32,547 bases of DNA from Saprospiraceae bacterium (GTDB lineage: Bacteria > Bacteroidota > Bacteroidia > Chitinophagales > Saprospiraceae): positions 1 to 32,547 of the forward strand of contig JALWRC010000002.1 in assembly GCA_027080725.1 (NCBI GenBank), in the 5' to 3' direction. This document shows positions 1 to 7,401 of this stretch, piece after piece. The number at the start of each line of letters is the position of its first letter. Within the stretch, counting starts at the first letter, position 1. The position numbers and the translations under genes are program-made. The notes below the pieces were generated by a model. That model made no database searches and was not told the DNA's origin. It saw nothing but the letters and a program-made list of their open reading frames with translations.

Positions 1-113
1 TCATGTGTTTGTATTTTTGCAGGGATGAATCACAGCTAGAGGTGATTACCGCCCTTGTAGGGGCTGGTTGTGATTTGCTTTCAATTTGTATTTTTGCAGG
101 GATGAATCACAGC
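1..113 (+). CRISPR. End of a type II-C CRISPR array
   Basis: One complete 47-nt repeat lies at 67-113 (starting GTTGTGATTTGC, ending GAATCACAGC). A second copy ends at 36 and is identical to it over 8-36. The spacer between them (37-66) is 30 nt, the usual type II-C length. Bases 1-7 do not match the corresponding repeat positions, so the first copy is degenerate or the window begins at a junction. The repeat orientation is set by the tracrRNA anti-repeat at 6577-6595, which pairs with the repeat's first half. crRNAs therefore read on the plus strand, towards cas2 and opposite to the cas operon. Each repeat contains TATTTTTG (12-19 and 89-96), a Bacteroidota -7 box. No further repeat follows 113. 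The number of spacers left of base 1 is unknown. Confidence 0.93.
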
Positions 114-142
114 ATACCTCATATAAGGTACTGTGATTCATC
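101..142. repeat. Hairpin joining the last CRISPR repeat to its flank
   Basis: Bases 101-112 (GATGAATCACAG, the 3' end of the last repeat) are perfectly complementary to 131-142 (CTGTGATTCATC). Inside, TACCT at 115-119 pairs with AGGTA at 126-130 around a 6-nt loop. RNA read through here on either strand would form a long stem. It marks the array boundary and lies about 30 nt past the cas2 stop. A T-run follows on plus at 168-174, but not directly after the stem, so it is not a classical terminator. Confidence 0.7.
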
Positions 143-172
143 TCTTTATACAGTGACATAGAAACCGTTTTT

Positions 173-514
173 TTACCACAATTCCAACTGTACCGGGCCC
201 TTGGGCTTGGGTTCTTCTTTCCTGCCAAAAAAGATCTCCATCATTCCAAATTGGCGGTCTGTGATGGTCAATATCCCTACTTTGCCCAATGGAGGCAAAA
301 ATCCTTTGACCCGGTCTTCGTGCACTTTCGCATTTTCACGACTGGTACAATGCCGCATATAAATGGAGAATTGAAACATCCGGAATCCGTCCTCTTTAAG
401 GGTATTACGGAACTTTGCGGCGCGCTTTCTATCCGTCTTGGTCTCTGTCGGCAAATCAAAAAATACAAACACCCACATCACTCTATATTTGCTTAACCGT
501 TCTGATTTGATCAT
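173..514 (-). CDS. cas2: CRISPR-associated endonuclease Cas2
   Basis: Cas2 dimers bridge two Cas1 dimers in the integrase complex that inserts new spacers. The 113-residue product has the beta-alpha-beta Cas2 start, with FVFFDLPTETK near residues 16-26 carrying the conserved Asp. It also has the type II Cas2 signatures FQFSIYMRHC and GKVGILTITDRQFG. The start at 514 lies inside the end of cas1 (32-nt overlap); the N-terminus MIKSERLSKYRVMWVF matches the usual type II-C form, so the upstream Met is preferred over the internal one. It is the last gene of the cas operon, and its stop faces the CRISPR array. Length and motifs look intact. Confidence 0.96.
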   Translation of the reverse strand: MIKSERLSKYRVMWVFVFFDLPTETKTDRKRAAKFRNTLKEDGFRMFQFSIYMRHCTSRENAKVHEDRVKGFLPPLGKVGILTITDRQFGMMEIFFGRKEEPKPKGPVQLELW

Positions 515-1415
515 AATGCGCTACGTTTAGTTCGGGATACTTTATCTTGCGTCGTTTGCCTTTATAGCATTGATACAGGGAGGAGGAGGTGTGCGATACT
601 CCCACCATCAAAGGACTTCGTTTCTTACCAAAATGAGCATCCATCGAACAAAGGGACAGTAACCTCCGCTTGCTCTCCTTGCTCAAAAAGGTATTAATTT
701 CGTCGTGGACGAACATGTCATACACCAACAGGTCAACAAAAGGACGAAAGGGTTCCATCACATCATCTGCCAAACAAAATGCATTGTATTGGTTCTTATG
801 GTGCATCCCCAAAGTCAATAACAGTCCGGAAGATACCAGTGCCCGGGCAACCAAACTGCGCAATATCGCGTACCCGTAATTGAGAAGATTATTGGGCACT
901 TCTCCATATCTATCGCGGATAAACCCATCAAACAGCTGTGGCCAATAATAGGCTGCAGCCTGCCCTTCGACATTGGTCCTATCCCCGCTGGTGACCCGTG
1001 TTGCCAGCACCTCCAATCGCTTGTACGGCTTGCCAACGATTTCAAGCACCGCTCTTTGATTCTCGATTTTGGCTACTATCGTCTGCTGCCACATATTATT
1101 GAGCAAGGGCTTGGACGCTGCCAGTTGGACCCGGTATCGCTCACTCTGCAAGCTATGCCCCACCAATGGCAAAAAAATACTATGGGGCATGCGCTTGTCA
1201 TCACAACTCACCACGACCGTATTGTTGGCCTGAAGGGCCTTTAGACAATTGTGCGTAATGGTAATCTGTGGATGGTCCAAAATCACCATGCCTATATCCT
1301 CTATAGGCCGGGTTATTTCATCCAGCCCCTCCCATCCCTTGGATTGGATACAAAGCTGGCGCATCTTGACTTTGAGATAGGCCGGATTTGAGAAATACAG
1401 TGTTTGCTTGATCAT
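483..1415 (-). CDS. cas1: CRISPR-associated integrase Cas1
   Basis: Cas1 is the metal-dependent integrase that joins prespacers to the leader-proximal repeat. The 310-residue protein is full length for type II-C. The metal ligands expected for the family are visible: Glu150 in NVEGQAAAYYWP, His205/206 in GMHHKNQYNAFCLADD, and Asp218/Glu221 just after. The C-terminus ends HYDQIRTVKQI. It lies 79 nt downstream of the nucleotidyltransferase gene and overlaps cas2. There is no cas4 or csn2 nearby, which defines subtype II-C. I see no good promoter in the 79-nt gap, only a TATTTTTTG-like string on minus with one base too many, so cotranscription with cas9 is likely. Confidence 0.97.
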   Translation of the reverse strand: MIKQTLYFSNPAYLKVKMRQLCIQSKGWEGLDEITRPIEDIGMVILDHPQITITHNCLKALQANNTVVVSCDDKRMPHSIFLPLVGHSLQSERYRVQLAASKPLLNNMWQQTIVAKIENQRAVLEIVGKPYKRLEVLATRVTSGDRTNVEGQAAAYYWPQLFDGFIRDRYGEVPNNLLNYGYAILRSLVARALVSSGLLLTLGMHHKNQYNAFCLADDVMEPFRPFVDLLVYDMFVHDEINTFLSKESKRRLLSLCSMDAHFGKKRSPLMVGVSHTSSSLYQCYKGKRRKIKYPELNVAHYDQIRTVKQI

Positions 1416-1494
1416 GATACCCGTTCTTTGCCCTACTCGTTACAAAAAATAGGCCAAAATGTCTGACATTCAATATATTAGGATATTATTACAT

Positions 1495-1983
1495 CTATTC
1501 TTTCTTTGATTTATCCGGTTCCCTACGGATTTTTTGCATTTCTTCGACATCGGCTTTATCCTTGAGCCGCCCGGTGTTCATTTTCATCAATACCAAATCC
1601 CGGTAATGGACCACATTCAATACCAACTCGTCCTCCAATACAAAGGTCGATCTCCGCGGCCACGCTTCGTCGAAATCTATCAGGTTGACGCGTGTCACAA
1701 AATCCACCTTAGCCGGGACCGCATAGATAGAGAATACTTGTGGGATCGAAAAATCCATTTCGGATATCGACCGGACATCTTCTTCTTCAAATCCCACAGA
1801 TAGCAATACCCGCTGTATGCGTCGAATGTTCTCTTCTTCCGTAGATATCCATAAGTCCATATCGCCCGTCGTCCGGTGATAACCATAGACATTGACGGCA
1901 TAACCACCGATCAGGAGATACCGCACCTCCTCTTTGTTAAACAACTCCAAAATCTCCTGGTGTTCCGGCAAAAAGATGTCCAT
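1495..1983 (-). CDS. Nucleotidyltransferase-fold protein inside the cas operon
   Basis: A 162-residue protein of the DNA polymerase beta-like nucleotidyltransferase superfamily. The active-site strand-turn is GGYAVNVYGYHRTTGDMDLW, with Gly26-Gly27 and the DxD acids Asp41 and Asp43. A third acid, Asp94, follows in AKVDFV. The tail RLKDKADVEEMQKI resembles the C-terminal helix of the AbiEii/DUF6036-like proteins used by some toxin-antitoxin systems. It begins 20 nt after the cas9 stop and ends 79 nt before cas1, same strand. No HEPN or other partner gene sits beside it. Catalytic residues appear intact, so it is probably active. The substrate cannot be told from sequence. It is not a standard cas gene, and any link with CRISPR function is inference from position only. 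Confidence 0.8.
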   Translation of the reverse strand: MDIFLPEHQEILELFNKEEVRYLLIGGYAVNVYGYHRTTGDMDLWISTEEENIRRIQRVLLSVGFEEEDVRSISEMDFSIPQVFSIYAVPAKVDFVTRVNLIDFDEAWPRRSTFVLEDELVLNVVHYRDLVLMKMNTGRLKDKADVEEMQKIRREPDKSKKE

Positions 1984-2003
1984 ATTTGTGCTATACTTTT
2001 GAC

Positions 2004-5000
2004 TTATTGGTTAAACCGAATGCGCAAGGGTAGATTCTCTTTACCCGTCCTCCCTACCCCAAAAGCACGGCGGATAAGACTCACTGTATGCCGCAACCGG
2101 GTCACTAAATCATGGGTTTGAAAATATCGTATTTCGTCTTCTTTATCCTCATCAGAAGAAGAAAAACGAATGCGCTTCGATTGATACTCCCTGGCAGGTT
2201 CGTTGACTAACCCGTCTTCATTTTCGCCCCCATCTCCCCGGTCCTCTTCCTTACGTACTCCCCCGATGACCTCGACAATCTGCCCCAGATGGTTTAGGCG
2301 AACTTTTAAAATCCCTCGAAGCCTACTTGGGCTTTGAATAAAGTGATATTTAATCCCAATTAGCGATTTTCTATTCTTTAAATCATCCCCGGAAACAGCC
2401 CTTGTTTCCTTATGGTTTGTAAACAGGTAATTTTTAGTTGATATCTTCTGCACCCTAAAGAGATGAGGACTGATGATAGCCGCATTCTGCTGATCCTTCA
2501 AATCAAAATCCCAAGGATCAAACCCTTCAGATGGGAAGATAAACATCTCATTTTGCTTTAAGGTGAAAACAAATCTCCACCCTTGATCTGCATTATAATC
2601 TTTATCTACCGGTGGTAGCCCCTGGTTGACCCGGGTGACCGCTTCAAAGAAGGAGACTGCTTTTTCTTGCAACTTCCCTTCCGGGTCGATATAGATAGCC
2701 ACATGATGGTTGTTGCCGAGATTGACAAAATCAGCCGGTACAAAGGCACCATTTTCATCCCTTACAGGTGCTCCATGATGATCGCGTTTGATATGCAGTG
2801 CATTGTCACTCATCCCCTGAAATTGTGCGCGTATAGTCACTCGCTTAATAGCGATGCCCTGAGGCTCATTGAGCCAAATGGGATTCGTCTCCAAATCTGC
2901 AAATGCCTCTTTGGGTTTGCCACCATACTCCGCCAGTCGCTCCTCTAATTTTCTCTTAACTCCTTGGTCGATGACACTTGATACTTTAAGGTCAGGGCCC
3001 ACGGGTTTACGGATAGTGAATACTTCTTTTTGCAGGAGGACATCCACTTTCTCCGGCAATACTTCTCCGGTGCGTTCCTCCACAATCACCGGATTTTTCT
3101 TCAAGGAATTCTTACCTACAAACGCTTTCTTCGGATCTCCACCATAGGCGTTGAGGCGTTCCAACAAAGCCATTCTATATATGGGTTTGGTCACTTTAGA
3201 TATGAGTTCGGCATCCATATTACTACCGATTTTCACCGATTTTTTCTCAGGGACCATTATTCGTCCATAAACCGTCTCCTGATGCAATTGTCCCCTCGGA
3301 GTGCGTACTTTTTGAGGATTCTTGGCCCCCTTTATTTTGTTTAGATTCCAAGTGGTCACCTTATTCTTGGCTTTATGGGAGACAAGGATAGACTCCAGAT
3401 GTTTTTTGGCCTGCTCCCGGAAGTCGGGTATGGGACGTTTGAATCGTCTCTTTTTGCGACGCTCCGGGCCTCGATCGACTACCTCTGTAATCTTCTCCCT
3501 GATACCATAAAGCCGGGAATCTTGATGTCTTATTTCGTCCACGCGCACACTTGATAATGCATTCAAATTATTCAAGTATTGCACATGGCTACGAGTCGTA
3601 AACGCTACTGTCAGCGCGTCCATCGCATGATGCCGGTGATCATCCCGCTTAGTCCAATCCTTGATCTTTTTGATTTGTTGGCCGTTCTTTCGTTCTTCAT
3701 AATACGTCATGCCGGCCATTTCATACTTGGGCATATTGAGTTCTTTCATGACATTCACCAAGTCCCAATCCTCTCTCAATTTGGCCGTAATCTGTCCGGA
3801 AGTCGTATTTACATCCCGGATGACCCTTTCGAGCAATTCTTTGGCCTTCTTAGCGATATATTGGCTGTCCCTGAGGTCGCGCCGGATAAAATCCTCGGGA
3901 ATCTCACTTGCTTTCATCAATAATTTATCCCGCTTCGCCTTGCTAATAGTGCCCCTTCCTCTATTGTAAAGCGTGGCGACCCGTTGCTCATAATTGTCCC
4001 TGTCCAAGCGTTTGTCTTCTGATATGAAATCGTAGGCGGTGCGGTTGCCCTTTTGAAGGTTGACATCCCGGTAAGCCAAGGTTTTATTGGAAAAAGAGTC
4101 GTCAAACAAGCGCGCCTTGGGAATGATGTGTTCGATATCTATCTTCTTAGAGAACAGGTCTTCTTTTCGGATATAGCGATTGGTAAAAGGAGTGTGATAC
4201 CCCAAGGGGCGAAGTTCGTCATACAGTTTATAACGGATGATGTCATTGCGCGTCGGATTCAGAATGCCAAATTCATTTCGCAACACCTGACGGATCTCTT
4301 CGTGTCTCCTGAAAGCCGCATTCATCCCTTTGGTTATTCTATCGCGCTCTTTGATAGAAGCTTTCAATTCACGCGCCAGCTCAATCCGTACTTCATCGGG
4401 CTTACCGTATTGCTCGATAACTTGATTGACGACATGCACCATCTGATTGAGAATTTTCTCGACCACCGGATTTCGCAAGCTATTTTTCTTGAGCAATTCC
4501 ATCTTTGGCTCTAATGTGCGATTGTCCCACTCCTCTTTCGTTTTCGAATTAGAATGATTATAACCGGCGAGCATGCACGCTTCAGAGTACTCATGCCCGG
4601 CGCGTAAAAAAGGCAGTATTCTTTTGATGGCCTTAGCACTTAAGCTCCCATAATCCTGAAGCAACGAGATATTGGCCAGCATCCCGGCATATTTAGGGGG
4701 AAAGCCGTATTTTAAGTGTAGCTTCTTCTTCAACTTGACCATATTTTTTCCGTACACCAGCTGCTCTTCTTCAGGGATATTAAGCGGATCGTCCTCCGAC
4801 GAATAAATCAGATGCCATAAACGGTAACTTTCCTGCTCCTCCACTGGCTCTTCCTCCGGATTAAAATCGAGGATAGAGGGCATTATCCCCAATTGCTCAA
4901 AAACCGCCTTCAACTCCTCTTCGACTTCTTGTGAAAGGCGCTTTGACCAATCAAATCCATATCCTTCTGCCTGCGCTATACTCTCGTACACTTTATAAAA

Positions 5001-6479
5001 AGCCTGTTTGGTGCGATTTCCTTCTATGGATTCATAATTGGCATTCCAGTTGGAGGGCCGCCGGTCGATATCTAGATACCGTGCGATAATCTTTAGAATC
5101 TCCGGGGCTTTCATTGAGCTTCTTCTGTCTAACTCCTCAAAAACCCTTTGACGGATATCCTCATCCAACTCTCGAAACAATATTTTCTCTCTGGTATCAA
5201 AATGTTCAAATTCGAGATTATTGAGCATTTGCCATATCTTGAAGTGCTGAAACAAAGGAGAGGATCTCGGGATAACTCTCGGTCCAATCTCCATTCGTTT
5301 CTTCTTTCCATCCCGCTCTACATCTATTTCTGATTTTTCAAATTCACATCTGCTAATCAGTCCTTTTTGACTCTTGAGACGCCGTTGGTGAAAAATAATG
5401 GTATCTCGAATCTTAGCCTTACGTTCACCACTCTTCAATTCAGGATAATAAGTTGCCTGTGTCTCCCATACTTTTTCAAACTCATCCATATAGTCTTGCC
5501 TATAAAAGACCATGTTCTTTAAGGAGGCATGTGGGTTTGACTTTACCTTGTCATATTTGTACTGTCCCACCGTCTTTTTATTGAAGTACAACTCCTTGCT
5601 CCTGTCGCTTATAGCACCCAAGTAACCACTGGATTTATTAATATCGTTATTTATTTCCTGAAGGACAATTGCCAAGGTTTCCAAATCCATTTTTTCCTGC
5701 AATGCGGCCACCCTCCAGGCATAATTTTCCTTTTTCTGCTCTATTTTCTTCCCTGTTCGTTTGATGCCTTCCAGACCAAAGGGCTCTTTGCAAATGGCCC
5801 AGGTTTGATTTTTGTTTTTTCCCAACAGATTATCGTACAATTCGTCTGTCAATTGATCCGGGTAATAGATGCGCTGTACCTCCCAAATCCTATCGAACTC
5901 CCCCTGCAAGTCGGAGCGATAAAAATCGGGGAAATGCCCCGTTCCCGCCTGTAGGAGTCTGTAGATATATTGTCCCGGTGTAAGGTCGTTTTCATACAAT
6001 TCGAGAGCGATACCCATACTGTCTATGGCTTCTCCCTCTTCCTCCGTTTTGGCTTTTCGGTTGCTCTTGTAGCCCCTTTTTTTATTAATTGCGAGCAGCA
6101 CACGTGCAAACTCCGCTTTACTCACTTGTTCTGTTGCCGCTTTTGCGCGGAGGGCTAATAATTCAAATGTGCTTCCCTTACCCGATTCTGCGAGCGCGTC
6201 TTCTGCGGTTATAAACCCCATTTCTCGCAATTGCTCCTTGAGATGTTCCCTTCTCAATTTATATCTGAACAAATTCCTACGCGCCCCGCGTTTTAGCGTG
6301 CGCGTGGCATTTTTGGATTGTGGCTTTCCCCTTTCGAAATCTTGCTTTTCATCCGTGGTGAGCGGTACAACTCTTACCCCAAGTTTGACGATTTTAGAGG
6401 TTTCGTCTTCTGTCCCCTCTTCGACCAATGCCCATCCGATGGAGGTGGTTCCCAAGTCCAATCCTAATACTCGTTTCAT
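2004..6479 (-). CDS. cas9: CRISPR-associated endonuclease Cas9 (type II-C)
   Basis: RNA-guided nuclease that uses crRNA:tracrRNA to cut both strands of matching DNA. The open frame extends to 6593, but the start is placed at 6479 because MKRVLGLDLGTTSIGWA is the canonical N-terminus and the upstream frame overlaps the tracrRNA gene. The product is 1491 residues. Catalytic sites are present: RuvC-I Asp8; an arginine-rich bridge helix around 60-80 (KNATRTLKRGARR); RuvC-II Glu700 in VRIELARELK; HNH Asp781 and His784 in IDIEHIIPKARLF with Asn798/Asn807; RuvC-III His951 and Asp954 in DHRHHAMDALTVAF. The C-terminal ~450 residues would hold the wedge and PAM-interacting domains. A weak -7-like box (CAAAATAT on plus, 6523-6530) may drive it. 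The length is typical of Bacteroidota Cas9. Confidence 0.98.
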   Translation of the reverse strand: MKRVLGLDLGTTSIGWALVEEGTEDETSKIVKLGVRVVPLTTDEKQDFERGKPQSKNATRTLKRGARRNLFRYKLRREHLKEQLREMGFITAEDALAESGKGSTFELLALRAKAATEQVSKAEFARVLLAINKKRGYKSNRKAKTEEEGEAIDSMGIALELYENDLTPGQYIYRLLQAGTGHFPDFYRSDLQGEFDRIWEVQRIYYPDQLTDELYDNLLGKNKNQTWAICKEPFGLEGIKRTGKKIEQKKENYAWRVAALQEKMDLETLAIVLQEINNDINKSSGYLGAISDRSKELYFNKKTVGQYKYDKVKSNPHASLKNMVFYRQDYMDEFEKVWETQATYYPELKSGERKAKIRDTIIFHQRRLKSQKGLISRCEFEKSEIDVERDGKKKRMEIGPRVIPRSSPLFQHFKIWQMLNNLEFEHFDTREKILFRELDEDIRQRVFEELDRRSSMKAPEILKIIARYLDIDRRPSNWNANYESIEGNRTKQAFYKVYESIAQAEGYGFDWSKRLSQEVEEELKAVFEQLGIMPSILDFNPEEEPVEEQESYRLWHLIYSSEDDPLNIPEEEQLVYGKNMVKLKKKLHLKYGFPPKYAGMLANISLLQDYGSLSAKAIKRILPFLRAGHEYSEACMLAGYNHSNSKTKEEWDNRTLEPKMELLKKNSLRNPVVEKILNQMVHVVNQVIEQYGKPDEVRIELARELKASIKERDRITKGMNAAFRRHEEIRQVLRNEFGILNPTRNDIIRYKLYDELRPLGYHTPFTNRYIRKEDLFSKKIDIEHIIPKARLFDDSFSNKTLAYRDVNLQKGNRTAYDFISEDKRLDRDNYEQRVATLYNRGRGTISKAKRDKLLMKASEIPEDFIRRDLRDSQYIAKKAKELLERVIRDVNTTSGQITAKLREDWDLVNVMKELNMPKYEMAGMTYYEERKNGQQIKKIKDWTKRDDHRHHAMDALTVAFTTRSHVQYLNNLNALSSVRVDEIRHQDSRLYGIREKITEVVDRGPERRKKRRFKRPIPDFREQAKKHLESILVSHKAKNKVTTWNLNKIKGAKNPQKVRTPRGQLHQETVYGRIMVPEKKSVKIGSNMDAELISKVTKPIYRMALLERLNAYGGDPKKAFVGKNSLKKNPVIVEERTGEVLPEKVDVLLQKEVFTIRKPVGPDLKVSSVIDQGVKRKLEERLAEYGGKPKEAFADLETNPIWLNEPQGIAIKRVTIRAQFQGMSDNALHIKRDHHGAPVRDENGAFVPADFVNLGNNHHVAIYIDPEGKLQEKAVSFFEAVTRVNQGLPPVDKDYNADQGWRFVFTLKQNEMFIFPSEGFDPWDFDLKDQQNAAIISPHLFRVQKISTKNYLFTNHKETRAVSGDDLKNRKSLIGIKYHFIQSPSRLRGILKVRLNHLGQIVEVIGGVRKEEDRGDGGENEDGLVNEPAREYQSKRIRFSSSDEDKEDEIRYFQTHDLVTRLRHTVSLIRRAFGVGRTGKENLPLRIRFNQ

Positions 6480-6562
6480 TATCATACGCTTTAGTGATTC
6501 TCGTTCAATCGCTAAAATACGACAAAATATCGAAAAGACAGGCACTAATTCCCAATAAATCA

Positions 6563-6570
6563 TATCTTTG
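6563..6570 (+). promoter_or_regulatory. -7 box of the tracrRNA promoter
   Basis: TATCTTTG fits the Bacteroidota TAnnTTTG element and ends about 6 nt before the anti-repeat, where transcription should start. No clear -33 TTG is seen at the usual distance. Confidence 0.65.
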
Positions 6571-6575
6571 CAGTA

Positions 6576-6653
6576 CAATTGAAAGCAAATCACAATAAGG
6601 ATTTATTTCCGTTGTGAAAACATGCAAAGCGGCACGAAAGTGTCGCTTTTTTT
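6576..6653 (+). ncRNA. tracrRNA
   Basis: Trans-activating CRISPR RNA, divergent from cas9. The anti-repeat at 6577-6595 (AATTGAAAGCAAATCACAA) is an uninterrupted 19-nt complement of the first part of the CRISPR repeat. A middle segment with GGATTTATTTCC and GTTGTGAAAACATGC follows. It ends with a strong terminator hairpin: GCGGCAC (6629-6635), GAAA loop, GTGTCGC (6640-6646), then seven T. The order anti-repeat, nexus-like part, terminator stem is that of type II-C tracrRNAs. The exact 5' end is inferred from the -7 box at 6563-6570. Confidence 0.92.
6629..6653 (+). terminator. Rho-independent terminator of tracrRNA
   Basis: A seven-pair stem (one G-T wobble) closes a GAAA tetraloop at 6636-6639 and is followed by T7 at 6647-6653. 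Confidence 0.9.
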
Positions 6654-6687
6654 ATCTCCCCAACTCCCCCTGAAACTCTTTTCTTTG

Positions 6688-6695
6688 TACTTTTG
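6688..6695 (+). promoter_or_regulatory. Candidate -7 box for the ABM gene
   Basis: TACTTTTG matches TAnnTTTG and lies 40 nt ahead of the ATG at 6736, just past the tracrRNA terminator. Confidence 0.5.
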
Positions 6696-6735
6696 TGAGG
6701 AAGGCCAACTCCTCTTAATCAAGCCACTTATCATA

Positions 6736-7056
6736 ATGAAAAAATATCCTCTACCCTATTACGCCGTCATTTTCACCTCTATCCGGACGGAAGGGGACAA
6801 CGGGTACGCCGATGTGTCCAGGCAAATGATGGATCTCGCCCGGCAACAAGAGGGCTTTCTCGGGGTCGAATCCGCCCGACAGGAACTCGGCATCACGGTC
6901 TCCTATTGGGCGTCGCTCGAAGCCATCGAAGCGTGGAAAAACAATAACATGCACCAAATCGCCCGGCAAAAAGGACGTGAAATATGGTACCGGTCCTTCC
7001 GGGTGCGTATCGCCAAAGTCGAGCGCGAATATGGATTTAGGGAGGATTTATTATAG
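6736..7056 (+). CDS. ABM-domain (antibiotic biosynthesis monooxygenase-like) protein
   Basis: A 106-residue single-domain protein of the dimeric alpha/beta barrel type. The start is set at MKKYPLPYYAVIFTS, because the longer frame from 6622 runs through the tracrRNA terminator. Typical ABM features are the first strand YYAVIFTSIR, the helix DVSRQMMDLARQQEGFLGVES, the strand ITVSYWASLEAIEAWK and a final helix-strand with a tryptophan. Family members include small quinol monooxygenases and stress proteins of unknown substrate; nothing here fixes the substrate. The stop codon at 7054-7056 abuts and overlaps the end of the convergent toxin frame (7051-7401). Confidence 0.8.
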   Translation: MKKYPLPYYAVIFTSIRTEGDNGYADVSRQMMDLARQQEGFLGVESARQELGITVSYWASLEAIEAWKNNNMHQIARQKGREIWYRSFRVRIAKVEREYGFREDLL

Positions 7057-7401
7057 TTTTCTTATTCTGATTCTTCCCGGGTGGATTACCGTAAATGAAC
7101 CCATTAATTCTTTACCGAATTGTTCGATAATCTTTGATACGATTCCTGCCTTTTTATCAGAATCCAATTCATAAAGTCTATTCAGAATTATTCCGGAGTG
7201 AACTTTTTTGTCTCAATAAACCAACTCCCCAAAATCTTTATCTCTTGTTATCAAAATACGATCTTGTTGATTAGCATATTGGAGAACCAAATCATCTGTA
7301 ATTCCAGATGCTAATTCAGCTATATATAGAACATCATGTCTTTTCTTTCGAAGCGCTTTAACAATTTGTAGATCTACTCCTTCGTCAACTACAAAATTCA
7401 T
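7051..7401 (-). pseudogene. DUF5615 PIN-like toxin with one in-frame TGA
   Basis: Reading from ATG at 7401, the frame gives MNFVVDEGVDLQIVKALRKK through RDKDFGELVY (62 residues), then TGA at 7215-7213. The same frame continues for 53 sense codons (DKKVHSGIILNRLYELDSDK to GRIRIRKL) and stops with TAA at 7053-7051. Intact DUF5615 proteins are about 115 residues and continue after FGELV with a short loop and HSGV-like strand, exactly as seen past the stop. The total is 117 codons including both stops. One base change, for example CGA to TGA, explains it. The gene overlaps the DUF433 antitoxin by 4 nt (ATGA). PIN-like acids Asp6, Asp10 and Asp54/56 are retained. The truncated product is probably inactive unless the stop is read through. 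Confidence 0.88.

Noticed and set aside
37-66. Self-targeting by the single visible spacer
   Set aside because: I found no match to the 30-base spacer elsewhere in this window. The target outside the window is unknown.
131-145. A third, degenerate CRISPR repeat
   Set aside because: Only 17 bases separate it from the previous repeat. The match is to the inverted 3' end (12 of 12) and much weaker to a direct repeat start.
168-174. T-run as a classic terminator of the crRNA array
   Set aside because: The hairpin ends at 142, 25 bases before the T-run, too far for an intrinsic terminator.
3579-4514. Long plus-strand frames opposite cas9
   Set aside because: Shadows of a clearly coding minus frame; they lack family features.
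6480-6593. N-terminal extension of Cas9 to the first possible Met
   Set aside because: It overlaps the tracrRNA gene and has no family similarity. The canonical RuvC-I start begins at 6479.
7213-7215. Selenocysteine at the TGA in the DUF5615 gene
   Set aside because: No convincing SECIS-like hairpin follows directly, and PIN-like proteins have no selenocysteine at this place.
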